A stretch of 64,000 nucleotides of DNA from JAWKWH01 sp963669455 (GTDB lineage Bacteria; Pseudomonadota; Alphaproteobacteria; Rhizobiales; Rhizobiaceae): assembly GCA_963669455.1 (NCBI GenBank), contig OY770026.1:620001-684000 (forward strand). The letters run 5' to 3'. Position numbers and translations under genes: made by a program. Positions 8,300 to 17,179 of the stretch are shown here, in pieces (position 1 is the first letter of the stretch; every line of letters starts with the position of its first letter). The notes under the pieces are model-generated. The model saw only the letters and a program-made list of their open reading frames with translations, did no database searches and was not told the DNA's origin.

Positions 8300-8393
8300 C
8301 AGAAATTGACCGTTGGTAGTCTCAATTAAAGCTTCGCCCGAATCACCCGATGTTTTACAATCAAAACGGTTGAATCTGGGGAGGTAAGTTCGT

Positions 8394-10133
8394 TTGGCGA
8401 ATGCTGCGGCCGACAAATCACGCGTTTGGGGGCTTTTGGCGCGTGAATACTGGCGTCGCGCCAAGCGGCGGCTGCGCGCAGGGCCAGTCTATCGCTGGCG
8501 ATTTTCCGGCCGCACGCCCGAACGCGTTCTCATCGCGCCGCCGGATCTGAGGCTGGCAGACCGCGCAATTGCAGCAGAAATATACGCTGGCCGGTTTCCA
8601 TTTTCCGGGCATTTTGTCGATACTGCCGGTTCGTCACCGTTCACAATCGATGTCTTTCACCCAGGCTGGCAGCGGTCGCTGCATGGCTTTCGCTGGCTTC
8701 GCCATCTGCGCGAGGCGGATAGCGAGCTTGCTTCGGCCAATGCCAGGGCGCTGACCGGCGACTGGATCGAAGGCCATGGCCGCAAGATCGACGGTATCGC
8801 CTGGGAGCCGGAAGTGACCGCGCGAAGGATCATTGCCTGGTTGCAGCATTCCACCACGGTATTACAGGGTGCAGAGTTTCCCTTCTACCGCAGCTATCTA
8901 AAGTCACTGGCCGTTCAGATTAGATATCTGCGCTCGATGACGCCGGAACTGCGGGGCGGCGAGGAACGGTTGCGTGCCCGTATCGCACTTGCGTTTTCAG
9001 CCCTGTCACTGCCGGTCGCCAATTCGACATTGCGGTCGGCATCGCGTCACCTGTCGTCGGAACTGGACCGGCAAATTTTGGCCGATGGCGGGCATGTCTC
9101 GCGCAACCCCTATGTGCTGCTTGAGCTTCTGGCCGATCTTCTGCCGCTTCGCCAGACATATACCAGTCAGGGTGCTGAAACGCCGGTGGCACTGATTGGC
9201 GCGGTTGAACGCATGTTGCCGGCGTTGCGGTTTTTTCGCCACCAAAACGGCAATCTGGCGCATTTTAACGGGATGGGCGCGACAATTCCCGACCGGGTCG
9301 CAGCAATTTTGCGCCATGACGACACCGCCGGTGCGCCTTTGTTGAATGCGTCTCATTCGGGTTATCAGCGAATGGTGATGGGGGGCACGACGGTGATTGC
9401 CGATACGGGCGCGCCGCCGCCGGTGGATGCATCGGTGGATGCTCACGCCGGTTGTCTTTCCTTTGAAATGTCGTCGGGTAGGCATCAATTTATCGTCAAT
9501 GCCGGGGTCGATGCGTTCGGCCCGGAAGACTACCGTGCGTTGGCGCGGGTGACGGCGGCGCATTCAACGGTAACGCTGAACGATGCTTCATCATGCCGGT
9601 TCAACAGTTCGTCACGAGCGGGCGAATTGATCGGAACACCGCTGGTCGCCGGTCCACGCCGGGTAATTTGCGAGCGGCATGATGCGGACAGGATGCAGAG
9701 TTTCAAGGCGACGCATGACGGTTATCAGTCACGCTATGGGCTGGTGCATGAACGCGAGCTTGCGCTTTCCCATGATGGCAGCGTTTTGGAGGGCCGGGAC
9801 AAAGTATCGCGGCCGGGTGGCGGATTGGCAAAGGGTGACCGCGACCGTGTGGCTGTCCGGTTTCATCTCCACCCTGATGTCAGCCTGTTTCGAGACGAAG
9901 CCGACCGCTATGTGTTGACCGGCATGGGGGCCGATACCTGGGTATTCACGTCGTCGGTGGAAGCTGCAACAGCAGAGGAATCGCTGTTTTTTGCCGGTAT
10001 CGCAGGTCCGCAGAAAACCACGCAACTGGTATTGAGTTTCAAGGCATCCGAAGTGCCGGAAGTTGCCTGGCGGCTGACACGAACGGCAATCGGCAAAGGC
10101 GCATCTGACGCCGGGAAAACAACAGAGGAATAA
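8394..10133 (+). CDS. Heparinase II/III family protein
   Basis: A 579-residue protein of the heparinase II/III family found next to rsmB and purH in Rhizobiales. Seen are the alpha-helical N-terminal part with FHPGWQRSLHGFRWLRHL and NGRKIDGIAWEP-like segments, and the beta-rich C-terminal domain with LSFEMSSGRHQFIVNAG and AHSTVTLNDASS. Family lyases cleave sulfated or acidic polysaccharides, but the substrate in rhizobia is not established. The start is a TTG at 8394 preceded by GGGGAGG nine bases upstream; no better ATG is nearby. Confidence 0.85.
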   Translation: MANAAADKSRVWGLLAREYWRRAKRRLRAGPVYRWRFSGRTPERVLIAPPDLRLADRAIAAEIYAGRFPFSGHFVDTAGSSPFTIDVFHPGWQRSLHGFRWLRHLREADSELASANARALTGDWIEGHGRKIDGIAWEPEVTARRIIAWLQHSTTVLQGAEFPFYRSYLKSLAVQIRYLRSMTPELRGGEERLRARIALAFSALSLPVANSTLRSASRHLSSELDRQILADGGHVSRNPYVLLELLADLLPLRQTYTSQGAETPVALIGAVERMLPALRFFRHQNGNLAHFNGMGATIPDRVAAILRHDDTAGAPLLNASHSGYQRMVMGGTTVIADTGAPPPVDASVDAHAGCLSFEMSSGRHQFIVNAGVDAFGPEDYRALARVTAAHSTVTLNDASSCRFNSSSRAGELIGTPLVAGPRRVICERHDADRMQSFKATHDGYQSRYGLVHERELALSHDGSVLEGRDKVSRPGGGLAKGDRDRVAVRFHLHPDVSLFRDEADRYVLTGMGADTWVFTSSVEAATAEESLFFAGIAGPQKTTQLVLSFKASEVPEVAWRLTRTAIGKGASDAGKTTEE

Positions 10134-10212
10134 TACCCAACCGCTGTGGCGGTATGCTGCACTGCGTGTTAGAGCGCAGGCGAATTTCAAAAATGCAGGA
10201 TTTGTCAGATCC

Positions 10213-11829
10213 ATGGTTGTTGCTTCCAAGAACACACCGGCGCCGGATATGGTGCCGGTCCGCCGCGCCCTTATTTCCGTTTCCGACAAGACCGGTCTTG
10301 ATCGCCTGGCGACAGCGCTTGCCGGTCAAGATATTGAATTGATTTCGACAGGCGGGACATCGAAGGCGATTGCAGCTTCTGGTTTGGATGTCACCGATGT
10401 TTCGGATGTCACCGGTTTTCCCGAGATTATGGATGGGCGGGTAAAAACGCTGCATCCTGCCGTTCACGGTGGTCTTCTCGCCATCCGTGACGACGCGGAC
10501 CATAAAGCCGCCATGCAGGCGCACGACATTGGCGCCATCGATCTTGCCGTGATCAACCTCTACCCATTCGAACAGGTGTGCGCCAGCAATGCCGATCCGG
10601 CGACAATCGTCGAGAATATCGATATTGGCGGGCCGGCGATGGTTCGCGCATCGGCAAAAAACCATGCCTATGTGGCGATCATCACCAATCCGGCCGACTA
10701 TGACGAATTGCTGGAACAACTGGCGGCCAATGACGGGTCGCTGTCCTTTGCCTATCGTCAGAGCCTTGCGGCAAAAGCGTTTGCGCACACGGCGGTATAT
10801 GATGCGGCGGTGTCGAACTGGTTTGCCGGGCAGCTGGACATTGATATGCCGCAAAGGCGGGCTTTTGGCGGCGTATTGCAATCCGTCATGCGCTATGGCG
10901 AAAATCCGCATCAAAGTGCCGGCTTTTATCTCACCGGCGAGGCGCGGTCCGGCGTTGCGACCGCCCGGCAATTGCAGGGCAAGCAATTGTCATACAACAA
11001 CATCAATGACACGGATGCCGCGTTTGAACTGGTGGCGGAGTTCGATCCTGAAGAAAGTGCAGCCGTCGCAATCATCAAACACGCCAATCCATGCGGTGTT
11101 GCAACCGCTCAGTCGGTTGTCGACGCGTATCGCTGCGCGCTTGCCTGCGATCCGGTGTCGGCCTTTGGCGGGATAGTCGCAATCAATCGCGAACTCGACG
11201 CGGAGGCTGCAACCGAGATCGTCAAGATTTTTACCGAGGTGATCATTGCTCCGTCTGCCAGTGAAGCGGCGATTGCGATCGTTGCTGAAAAGAAAAATCT
11301 TCGTCTGCTTATGACTGGCGGGTTGCCCGAAGCGGATGCGGCCGGACTTGCCGTCAAATCGGTTGCCGGCGGTTTGCTGGTCCAGTCACGTGACAATGGC
11401 CGTATCGAACCTTCGGATTTGAAGGTCGTGACCAAACGCCAGCCCACGGCCGAAGAACTGGCCGACATGCTGTTTGCCTTTCGTGTGGCAAAGCACGTCA
11501 AATCCAATGCGATTGTCTATGTCAAGGACGGTGCGACGGTCGGCATTGGCGCCGGGCAGATGAGCCGGGTCGATTCCTCCCGTATCGCGGCCCGCAAGGC
11601 CGGGGATGCCGCCGAGGCCGCCGGCGCGGACAGGCCGGGCACGATTGGTTCGGTTGTCGCTTCGGACGCGTTTTTCCCGTTTGCCGACGGTCTTATGTCG
11701 GCAATCGAGGCAGGCGCGACGGCGGTCATTCAGCCAGGCGGCTCAATGCGGGACGATGAGGTGATTGCCGCGGCGGACGAGCAGAATATCGCCATGGCAT
11801 TTACCGGCATGCGTCATTTCCGGCACTAG
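10213..11829 (+). CDS. purH: Bifunctional AICAR transformylase / IMP cyclohydrolase
   Basis: A 538-residue enzyme for the last two steps of IMP synthesis. The N-terminal IMP cyclohydrolase domain shows RRALISVSDKTGLDRLA, LISTGGTSKAI and FPEIMDGRVKTLHPAVHGG. The C-terminal AICAR formyltransferase domain shows KQLSYNNINDTDAA, KHANPCGVA, the catalytic Lys-His pair and a C-terminus ending in FTGMRHFRH. Full length for the family. The TAG stop codon overlaps the first bases of a dispersed repeat element (11828 onward). Confidence 0.96.
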   Translation: MVVASKNTPAPDMVPVRRALISVSDKTGLDRLATALAGQDIELISTGGTSKAIAASGLDVTDVSDVTGFPEIMDGRVKTLHPAVHGGLLAIRDDADHKAAMQAHDIGAIDLAVINLYPFEQVCASNADPATIVENIDIGGPAMVRASAKNHAYVAIITNPADYDELLEQLAANDGSLSFAYRQSLAAKAFAHTAVYDAAVSNWFAGQLDIDMPQRRAFGGVLQSVMRYGENPHQSAGFYLTGEARSGVATARQLQGKQLSYNNINDTDAAFELVAEFDPEESAAVAIIKHANPCGVATAQSVVDAYRCALACDPVSAFGGIVAINRELDAEAATEIVKIFTEVIIAPSASEAAIAIVAEKKNLRLLMTGGLPEADAAGLAVKSVAGGLLVQSRDNGRIEPSDLKVVTKRQPTAEELADMLFAFRVAKHVKSNAIVYVKDGATVGIGAGQMSRVDSSRIAARKAGDAAEAAGADRPGTIGSVVASDAFFPFADGLMSAIEAGATAVIQPGGSMRDDEVIAAADEQNIAMAFTGMRHFRH

Positions 11830-12174
11830 AGCGTATCCGGCTTAAATGGAACCGTTTGAACGCCGCTAATTTGTGCCCTGACCCCCTCTCGGCGGCGCTT
11901 CGCTTGCCTGCCGGGTCAACGAGAAGCGTGGGGCGACGCGGTGTAAACACCGTTAGCCACGCGCGACGCCGCTCAGGGTGCAAAGGAGCAAGTTCAAACG
12001 GTTGCGGTTTATTTGGATGTCTCAATGCCCCGTCTCCAATTGGCTTGGCGGTCTTTTCCGCCTCGGCAGTGTCGAAATCCTCGCCCGATCGTCTGATCGA
12101 GCTCCGGTATTCTCCTCGCCGAACCGAAAAATCCTCACCATCAAACCGCTCCCATTTTAAGCCGGATGCGCTCT
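11828..12174. repeat. Dispersed element of about 350 bp with terminal inverted repeats, copy 1
   Basis: Begins AGAGCGTATCCGGCTTAAAT and ends ATTTTAAGCCGGATGCGCTCT, so the ends pair over about 33 bases. A related copy lies at 59866-60172 with a different but equally self-complementary terminus. Both share internal blocks such as GCGCGACG and CGATCGTCTGATCG. It contains no convincing gene; a 106-codon plus-strand frame inside has no ribosome site or protein character. It occupies the whole purH-lysR gap. Confidence 0.85.
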
Positions 12175-12188
12175 AATGACCCATCAAA

Positions 12189-13070
12189 TCAGGCAAAGAT
12201 CCTCCGGTTCTGATCGACCAGATCACGGATAAATTGAGCCGCGGCACGGATTTGCGGCAGGGCTCTTACCGATTCCTGATAGACCATCCAGTAGGCGCGA
12301 AGGATAGGATCAAACTGTTCCAGCGGAACCAGATCGTTAAATGTCTGCGCAATGAATGTGTGCAAGATGCCGATGCCCGCCCCGGCGCGCACCGCCTCGA
12401 CCTGACCAAGCGAGGATGAAATCTGAAACGGCGCATGCCATTCCGGGGCGAATTCTGAGGCGTAGTCAAGCGCCGGATTGATCACCAGATCATCGACATA
12501 ACCGACCAGACGGTGCTCTGTCAGACCGGCAGGCGTTGCCGGCTGGCGGCGCTCTGTGAGATAAGATTTGGACGCATAAAGCCTGAGCGTGTAGTCGACC
12601 AGCTTGCTGGCAACCAAACGCCCCTCCGAAGGGCGTTCCACCGTAATGGCGATATCGGCTTCATTGCGTGACAGGGAAAACGACTGGGATATCGGGACCA
12701 GTTGAAGCGACAGGGCTGGATGGCGGTTTGTCAGACCGGCAAGCCGGGGTGCCAGAAACGCCACGCCAAATCCATCCGGTGCGCCGATGCGTACACTGCC
12801 CGAGACAGCTCCGTCGTCTGGCGCGACAGCAGGTTTGACGCCGTTGATTTCGGCCTCAACCCGCTCGGCGATGTTCATCAGACGCTCGCCTGCCGGTGTC
12901 AGGACAGAGCCCGTTGTCTGGCGGTGAAACAATTGCCCGCCCGATGCCTGCTCCAGCGCGGTGATGCGGCGGGCAACGGTTGCGTGATTGAGATCGAGGC
13001 GTTTTGCGGCGCCGAGGAACTGACCGGCGCGTGCGACTGCGAGAAAAATTTTCAGATCATCCCATCTCAT
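12189..13070 (-). CDS. LysR-family transcriptional regulator
   Basis: A 293-residue LysR-type regulator. The N-terminal winged helix-turn-helix shows MRWDDLKIFLAVARAGQFLG, AAKRLDLNHATVARRITALE and a conserved TPAGE segment; the rest is the periplasmic-binding-like effector domain. It is divergent from mmsA, so it may control that gene. An inverted repeat ATGTGC-N24-GCACAT at 13104-13139 in the shared upstream region could be its operator. The effector is unknown. Confidence 0.9.
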   Translation of the reverse strand: MRWDDLKIFLAVARAGQFLGAAKRLDLNHATVARRITALEQASGGQLFHRQTTGSVLTPAGERLMNIAERVEAEINGVKPAVAPDDGAVSGSVRIGAPDGFGVAFLAPRLAGLTNRHPALSLQLVPISQSFSLSRNEADIAITVERPSEGRLVASKLVDYTLRLYASKSYLTERRQPATPAGLTEHRLVGYVDDLVINPALDYASEFAPEWHAPFQISSSLGQVEAVRAGAGIGILHTFIAQTFNDLVPLEQFDPILRAYWMVYQESVRALPQIRAAAQFIRDLVDQNRRIFA

Positions 13071-13103
13071 GGCTTTTCCATTCTTAAGCAGTGCGTGAAT
13101 TAA

Positions 13104-13139
13104 TGTGCTGATACGATATTATGTATAAAATTGCACATC
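13104..13139. promoter_or_regulatory. Candidate LysR operator in the lysR-mmsA divergent region
   Basis: ATGTGC at 13104-13109 and GCACAT at 13134-13139 form a 6-bp interrupted inverted repeat around an AT-rich centre, located between the divergent lysR and mmsA starts. Assignment is positional only. Confidence 0.3.
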
Positions 13140-13231
13140 GGATATGTTTCTGACGGCATTGCCCATCCTGCGCAAACGCGACAATGTAACGGGAAGATTT
13201 GGGTGACGGGGAAGATTTGGAGAAATAGATC

Positions 13232-14731
13232 ATGCGTGAGATCGGGCATTTTGTTGGCGGTAAGCTGGTTGCGGGCGCAAGCGGGCGGAGCGCCGATGTC
13301 TATAATCCGGCGACCGGCGAGGTTCAGGCGAAAGTGGCCCTTGCCAGCGCCGATGAAATGGCCGCAGCGGTCGCCAATGCCAAAGCCGTGCAGCCGGCCT
13401 GGGGCGCAACAAATCCGCAGCGCCGCGCGCGGGTGATGATGGAATTCGTGCGGTTGTTGAACCGCGACATGGATAAGCTTGCCGAAGCATTGTCTTCGGA
13501 ACATGGCAAGACCGTTCCCGATGCCAAAGGCGATGTACAGCGCGGTCTCGAAGTGGTCGAGTTTTGCATCGGTTCGCCGCATCTGTTGAAGGGTGAGTTT
13601 ACCGACAGTGCCGGGCCCGGCATCGACATGTACTCCATGCGCCAGCCGCTTGGTGTTGTCGCCGGCATTACGCCGTTCAACTTTCCAGCCATGATCCCGA
13701 TGTGGAAGCTGGCACCGGCGATTTCCTGTGGCAATGCCTTTATCTTAAAGCCGTCGGAGCGTGATCCGTCGGTGCCGATGATGCTGGCCGAACTTTTGAA
13801 GGAAGCCGGTCTGCCGGACGGGATCTTCAATGTCGTCAACGGCGACAAGGAAGCGGTCGATGCGATTTTGGACAATGAGGCTGTTCAGGCCGTCGGCTTT
13901 GTCGGCTCAACGCCGATCGCCAGCTACATCTATTCACGCGGCTGCGCCAACGGTAAGCGCGTTCAGTGTTTTGGTGGTGCCAAAAATCATATGATCGTGA
14001 TGCCGGACGCCGATATGGATCAGGCAGCCGATGCGCTTGTCGGTGCCGGTTACGGCGCTGCAGGCGAGCGCTGCATGGCGATCTCGGTGGCCGTGCCGGT
14101 GGGCGAGAAAACCGCCGATGCGCTGGTGGAAAAGCTGGTGCCGCGGATCGAAAAACTGAAAGTCGGCCCTTATACGGCAGGCGATGATGTCGATTACGGC
14201 CCGCTGGTGACCAAGGCCGCGCAAGAGCGTGTGCTCGGTCTGGTCAATTCCGGTGTCGAACAGGGCGCAAAACTGGTGGTCGATGGCCGTGATTTTTCGA
14301 TGCAGGGCTATGAAAACGGATTTTTCGTCGGCCCGCATCTGTTCGACCATGTCACCAGGGATATGGATATCTACAAGCAGGAGATTTTCGGGCCGGTCCT
14401 GTCGCAGGTTCGCACCAATTCCTATGAGGAAGCGCTTGCTTTGGCCATGGACCATGAATATGGCAACGGGACCGCGATATTTACGCGCGACGGTGATACC
14501 GCCCGCGATTTTGCAAACCGGATCAATATTGGCATGGTGGGCATCAATGTGCCGATCCCGGTGCCACTCGCCTATCACACATTCGGTGGCTGGAAGAAAT
14601 CCGGGTTTGGTGATCTTAATCAGCACGGGCCGGATGCATTCCGTTTCTATACCCGGACCAAGACGGTGACGTCGCGCTGGCCGTCAGGTCTGAAAGAAGG
14701 CGGGGAGTTCCACTTCAAGGCGATGGATTAG
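13232..14731 (+). CDS. mmsA: CoA-acylating methylmalonate-semialdehyde dehydrogenase
   Basis: A 499-residue aldehyde dehydrogenase of the MmsA type, which turns methylmalonate semialdehyde into propionyl-CoA in valine (and inositol) breakdown. Typical segments are GVVAGITPFNFPAMIPMW, LKPSERDPS, VGFVGSTPIA, QCFGGAKNHMIVMPDAD and GAAGERCMAIS with the catalytic Cys281. The GERCMA form distinguishes MmsA from other aldehyde dehydrogenases. GGAGA precedes the ATG. The last 15 codons recur as a separate fragment 100 bases downstream. LysR gene is divergent. Confidence 0.93.
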   Translation: MREIGHFVGGKLVAGASGRSADVYNPATGEVQAKVALASADEMAAAVANAKAVQPAWGATNPQRRARVMMEFVRLLNRDMDKLAEALSSEHGKTVPDAKGDVQRGLEVVEFCIGSPHLLKGEFTDSAGPGIDMYSMRQPLGVVAGITPFNFPAMIPMWKLAPAISCGNAFILKPSERDPSVPMMLAELLKEAGLPDGIFNVVNGDKEAVDAILDNEAVQAVGFVGSTPIASYIYSRGCANGKRVQCFGGAKNHMIVMPDADMDQAADALVGAGYGAAGERCMAISVAVPVGEKTADALVEKLVPRIEKLKVGPYTAGDDVDYGPLVTKAAQERVLGLVNSGVEQGAKLVVDGRDFSMQGYENGFFVGPHLFDHVTRDMDIYKQEIFGPVLSQVRTNSYEEALALAMDHEYGNGTAIFTRDGDTARDFANRINIGMVGINVPIPVPLAYHTFGGWKKSGFGDLNQHGPDAFRFYTRTKTVTSRWPSGLKEGGEFHFKAMD

Positions 14732-14784
14732 AGTGCCTGACGGTTTTTGCTTTTGCACGTCCTCGCTTTGCTGCGGTCGTGCGG

Positions 14785-14831
14785 CAGGTCTAAAAGAAGG
14801 CGGAGAGTTCCATTTCAAGGCGATGGACTGA
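14785..14831 (+). pseudogene. Duplicated 3' end of an mmsA gene (47-bp remnant)
   Basis: Bases 14785-14831 repeat 14685-14731, exactly 100 bases further on. Read in the mmsA frame, both encode GLKEGGEFHFKAMD and a stop. All sense-codon differences are synonymous (CTG/CTA, GGG/GGA, CAC/CAT, GAT/GAC) and the stop is TGA instead of TAG. The remnant therefore comes from a diverged, once-functional mmsA rather than a recent tandem slip. Between the copies lies a GC-rich hairpin (GCACGTCCTCGC ... GCGGTCGTGC, about 14755-14782). Confidence 0.8.
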
Positions 14832-14885
14832 TTTGCAGGACTGTGTTTCCAAACAGTAGAGGTCCGGCAATCAACCGGGCCTTCT

Positions 14886-15107
14886 TCATGACGATCCCGG
14901 CTCGCCGGCTGAGAATTCGAGCAAATCGCCCGGCTGGCAATCGAGCTCGGTGCAGATCTTGGCGAGTGTCTCGAAGCGAACGCCTTTCACCTTGCCGGAT
15001 TTTAGCAGGGAGAGGTTTTGCTCCGTGATGCCGATGCGCTCGGCCAGTTCTTTCGAACGCATTTTTCGTTTTGCCAGCATGACATCCAGGTTGACGATGA
15101 TTTGCAT
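14886..15107 (-). CDS. Cro/C1-type helix-turn-helix regulator (YozG-like)
   Basis: A 73-residue single-domain regulator with a clear HTH: LDVMLAKRKMRSKELAERIG, then ITEQNLSLLKSGKVKGVRF. Proteins of this type are usually encoded with a DUF2975 membrane protein, as here. The ATG at 15107 lies two bases past the DUF2975 stop; a TTG at 15113 overlapping that stop is the alternative. The pair is translationally coupled and probably works together, but its signal is unknown. Confidence 0.85.
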   Translation of the reverse strand: MQIIVNLDVMLAKRKMRSKELAERIGITEQNLSLLKSGKVKGVRFETLAKICTELDCQPGDLLEFSAGEPGSS

Positions 15108-15109
15108 GG

Positions 15110-15655
15110 TCAAACGATCTGCCGGATTTCGTCTTCCACCTCGGCGGCAAGCGCAATTACATGGCCGACCACGACAACAACGCCGGACATCAGCAATGTC
15201 AACGCCTCCCCGCTGCCAAAGCTAAGACTGATGAAGTGGTTGCCGGCAGGCGCCGAGACTGAAAAAAGCGCTGAAAGCGCAGGCGTGAACAAAATCATCG
15301 CAACCGCCGTTGCCGCAAAAAACAAACCGGCCCGGCGCATCATAAGGCCGGCCGTGCTGTCGATGATGTCTCGTCCGGCGATGATCGAGAAGGCCTGGCG
15401 CATGCAGTTCAGCCCATAGAGAAACAGTCCGACCTGAAACAGAAACAGGAGAACGATCAACATGGCCGTCGGCGTGGAAACCGGGAAGGGTTTGGTATCA
15501 AAATGCCGGGCGAGCAGGGCGGACAGGCCGGTGCTGTCGTTCAGCGCCCAGCCGGCGGAAAGGACCACATAGGCGGCGGTGAGAATGCCAAACACACCAA
15601 GCAGGATATTCATCCGATGGCAGAGCCGGCGTAGATGCTGACGGTTCGACGACAT
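15110..15655 (-). CDS. DUF2975 membrane protein
   Basis: A 181-residue protein with four predicted membrane helices (about residues 16-36, 62-85, 107-130 and 147-170) and the loop IIAGRDIIDSTAGLMMRRAG typical of DUF2975. It is the first gene of a two-gene unit with the HTH regulator. The arrangement suggests a membrane partner that senses a signal or sequesters the regulator; this is inference from gene pairing. The function of the family is not established. Confidence 0.8.
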   Translation of the reverse strand: MSSNRQHLRRLCHRMNILLGVFGILTAAYVVLSAGWALNDSTGLSALLARHFDTKPFPVSTPTAMLIVLLFLFQVGLFLYGLNCMRQAFSIIAGRDIIDSTAGLMMRRAGLFFAATAVAMILFTPALSALFSVSAPAGNHFISLSFGSGEALTLLMSGVVVVVGHVIALAAEVEDEIRQIV

Positions 15656-15728
15656 TGTTTTGCCTTACTTTACAATCAATAATTACTGTGTCACGATAAT
15701 TTTTCACTGTCAATCAGGAATATCACCT

Positions 15729-16343
15729 ATGATTAAAGCGTTTCGAGCGGTGTTCGTTGCCGTGCCGGTCCTCATTGTTGCCGGTTGTGCCTCACTCAAT
15801 CCGGCCGCAGTCGCCAATCTTGCTGGCTTCAATCCATTGGAAGCCGATCCTGCGGTCATCGCCGTGGCTGCTGTCGTATCGAAGCCTCTCCGTCTGCGTG
15901 ACGGTGATGCCGTGTTGCGGGTGAAACTCGATGTGGATGATCCGGAATGGCGGATTGATGAATCCATCTCTTTGGAAATCGTTGATCAACCGTCAGGCGG
16001 AGCCGTTCCGTTCGATCAGGCAAGCGAACGCGTGCAGATCGCCCGAATCGCCGAAAATGACCAAAAGCGGCTTGCCGCCGCCCAGGCCAAAGCACGGGCA
16101 TACAAGGCTGCCGGCCTGCCAAAGGGCAAGGGCAGTCTTTCGGTTGGGCTGAGTGGTGGCTGTGTTGACGGGGTGGTCGACAACGGGCGATTGACTTCAC
16201 GGATGTTTATGAAAACCAGACGCGAGGGAAGTTTCTTTCCGTTGACACGGACGATCGATCTTCGAAAAATCGGCGGCGGTGTCGACTTCTCTAATCTGCC
16301 CGATTGCGCCGCCCCAAAAGGCCCGCGTCTTGGTTCGGAATAA
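15729..16343 (+). CDS. Putative lipoprotein of unknown function
   Basis: A 204-residue protein with a lipoprotein signal peptide: MIKAFRAVFVAVPVLIVAGC, lipobox IVAG-C with Cys20. The mature part has two beta-rich segments around a Lys/Ala/Gln-rich helix (about residues 100-140). No family is recognised. The start at 15729 is chosen over an upstream in-frame codon at 15660 because it places the signal peptide at the N-terminus and CAGGA lies nine bases before it. Outer-membrane or periplasmic anchoring is expected. Confidence 0.75.
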   Translation: MIKAFRAVFVAVPVLIVAGCASLNPAAVANLAGFNPLEADPAVIAVAAVVSKPLRLRDGDAVLRVKLDVDDPEWRIDESISLEIVDQPSGGAVPFDQASERVQIARIAENDQKRLAAAQAKARAYKAAGLPKGKGSLSVGLSGGCVDGVVDNGRLTSRMFMKTRREGSFFPLTRTIDLRKIGGGVDFSNLPDCAAPKGPRLGSE

Positions 16344-16416
16344 TTTTGGTTGGCGTGGCCGCTGACTGCCCCGGCCGCGCCAGGGTCCATTGCTGCTGCC
16401 CGGCAGTCGAGACGCT

Positions 16417-17103
16417 TTACCGGATCGCGACATTGATCGCATAGGTCCGCAACATGTCCATGAGGCGATCAGACGATTGTGCGGCTTTTTCTTCATCGCC
16501 ATCAACGATGGCACCCAGGATTCCAAGATGAGCCTCGGTGGCGGCGGCAAGCCCCCCCTCGCTTTGAAAGCGAAACCAAAATCGGCGTGAGTGGGTTTGC
16601 AAAGGGGCTACCAGTCTGGCTGCGAACTCATTGTCGGCAGCGATGGCGAGCGCTTCGTCAAACTGCCGGTCAGCATCCAGAAACGCTATTACGTCTCCCG
16701 TGAGGGCTGCCTTGCACATGGCAAGCGATACATCGTGAAACCGGGGGGCCATTTTTTCGGTGAGATAACGGGCAGCCGAGCGCGCAAGAACGACCTCCGC
16801 ACCGCGCCGCACATCGATGATTTTCAGCCAGTCTGATGGATTTAGTGTTGCGATTGAAATGCCTGCCCGCGGTCTGATCGTGACAAAACCTTCCCAGGCT
16901 AAACGCTGTAATGCTTCGCGCACCGGTGTCCTTCCAAAGCCGGTCCGCTGCATGATCTCGCCCTCCGAAACGCAAGCCGAGGGCGGCAGTTCCAGCGTGA
17001 TGATCATGCGCTCAATGGCCCGGTAGGCCGTTGCTGCGGCCGGCTCGGCCTTGGGTGCAGCATTGTCGTCCCAGTTTTTTTGCGTCTTTTGCATCGTGGC
17101 CAT
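16417..17103 (-). CDS. GntR-family regulator (FCD domain)
   Basis: A 228-residue FadR/VanR-type GntR regulator. The winged helix shows AYRAIERMIITLELPPSACV, SEGEIMQRTGFGRTPVREAL and QRLAWEGFVTIRPRAG; an all-helical FCD effector domain follows. It is divergent from the deaminase and hydroxyproline epimerase genes and probably represses them. A palindromic operator candidate lies between. The start is set at the ATG at 17103; a TTG nine codons upstream is possible. Confidence 0.9.
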   Translation of the reverse strand: MATMQKTQKNWDDNAAPKAEPAAATAYRAIERMIITLELPPSACVSEGEIMQRTGFGRTPVREALQRLAWEGFVTIRPRAGISIATLNPSDWLKIIDVRRGAEVVLARSAARYLTEKMAPRFHDVSLAMCKAALTGDVIAFLDADRQFDEALAIAADNEFAARLVAPLQTHSRRFWFRFQSEGGLAAATEAHLGILGAIVDGDEEKAAQSSDRLMDMLRTYAINVAIR

Positions 17104-17141
17104 TTTCAAACAACTGTTCGTTGACAGCAAATGAACTTATT

Positions 17142-17162
17142 TGATATATCACTGATATATTA
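17142..17162. promoter_or_regulatory. Candidate GntR operator, TGATATATCA repeat
   Basis: TGATATATCA (17142-17151) is a perfect 10-bp palindrome and is followed one base later by a near copy, TGATATATTA (17153-17162). It lies between the divergent gntR and deaminase genes, 18 bases before the deaminase ATG, an apt place for repression. Confidence 0.6.
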
Positions 17163-17179
17163 GATTGGGATCAAGCACA

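Noticed and set aside
11856..12176. 106-codon plus-strand frame inside repeat copy 1
   Set aside because: It is not preserved in copy 2 of the element and has a composition typical of random GC-rich frames.
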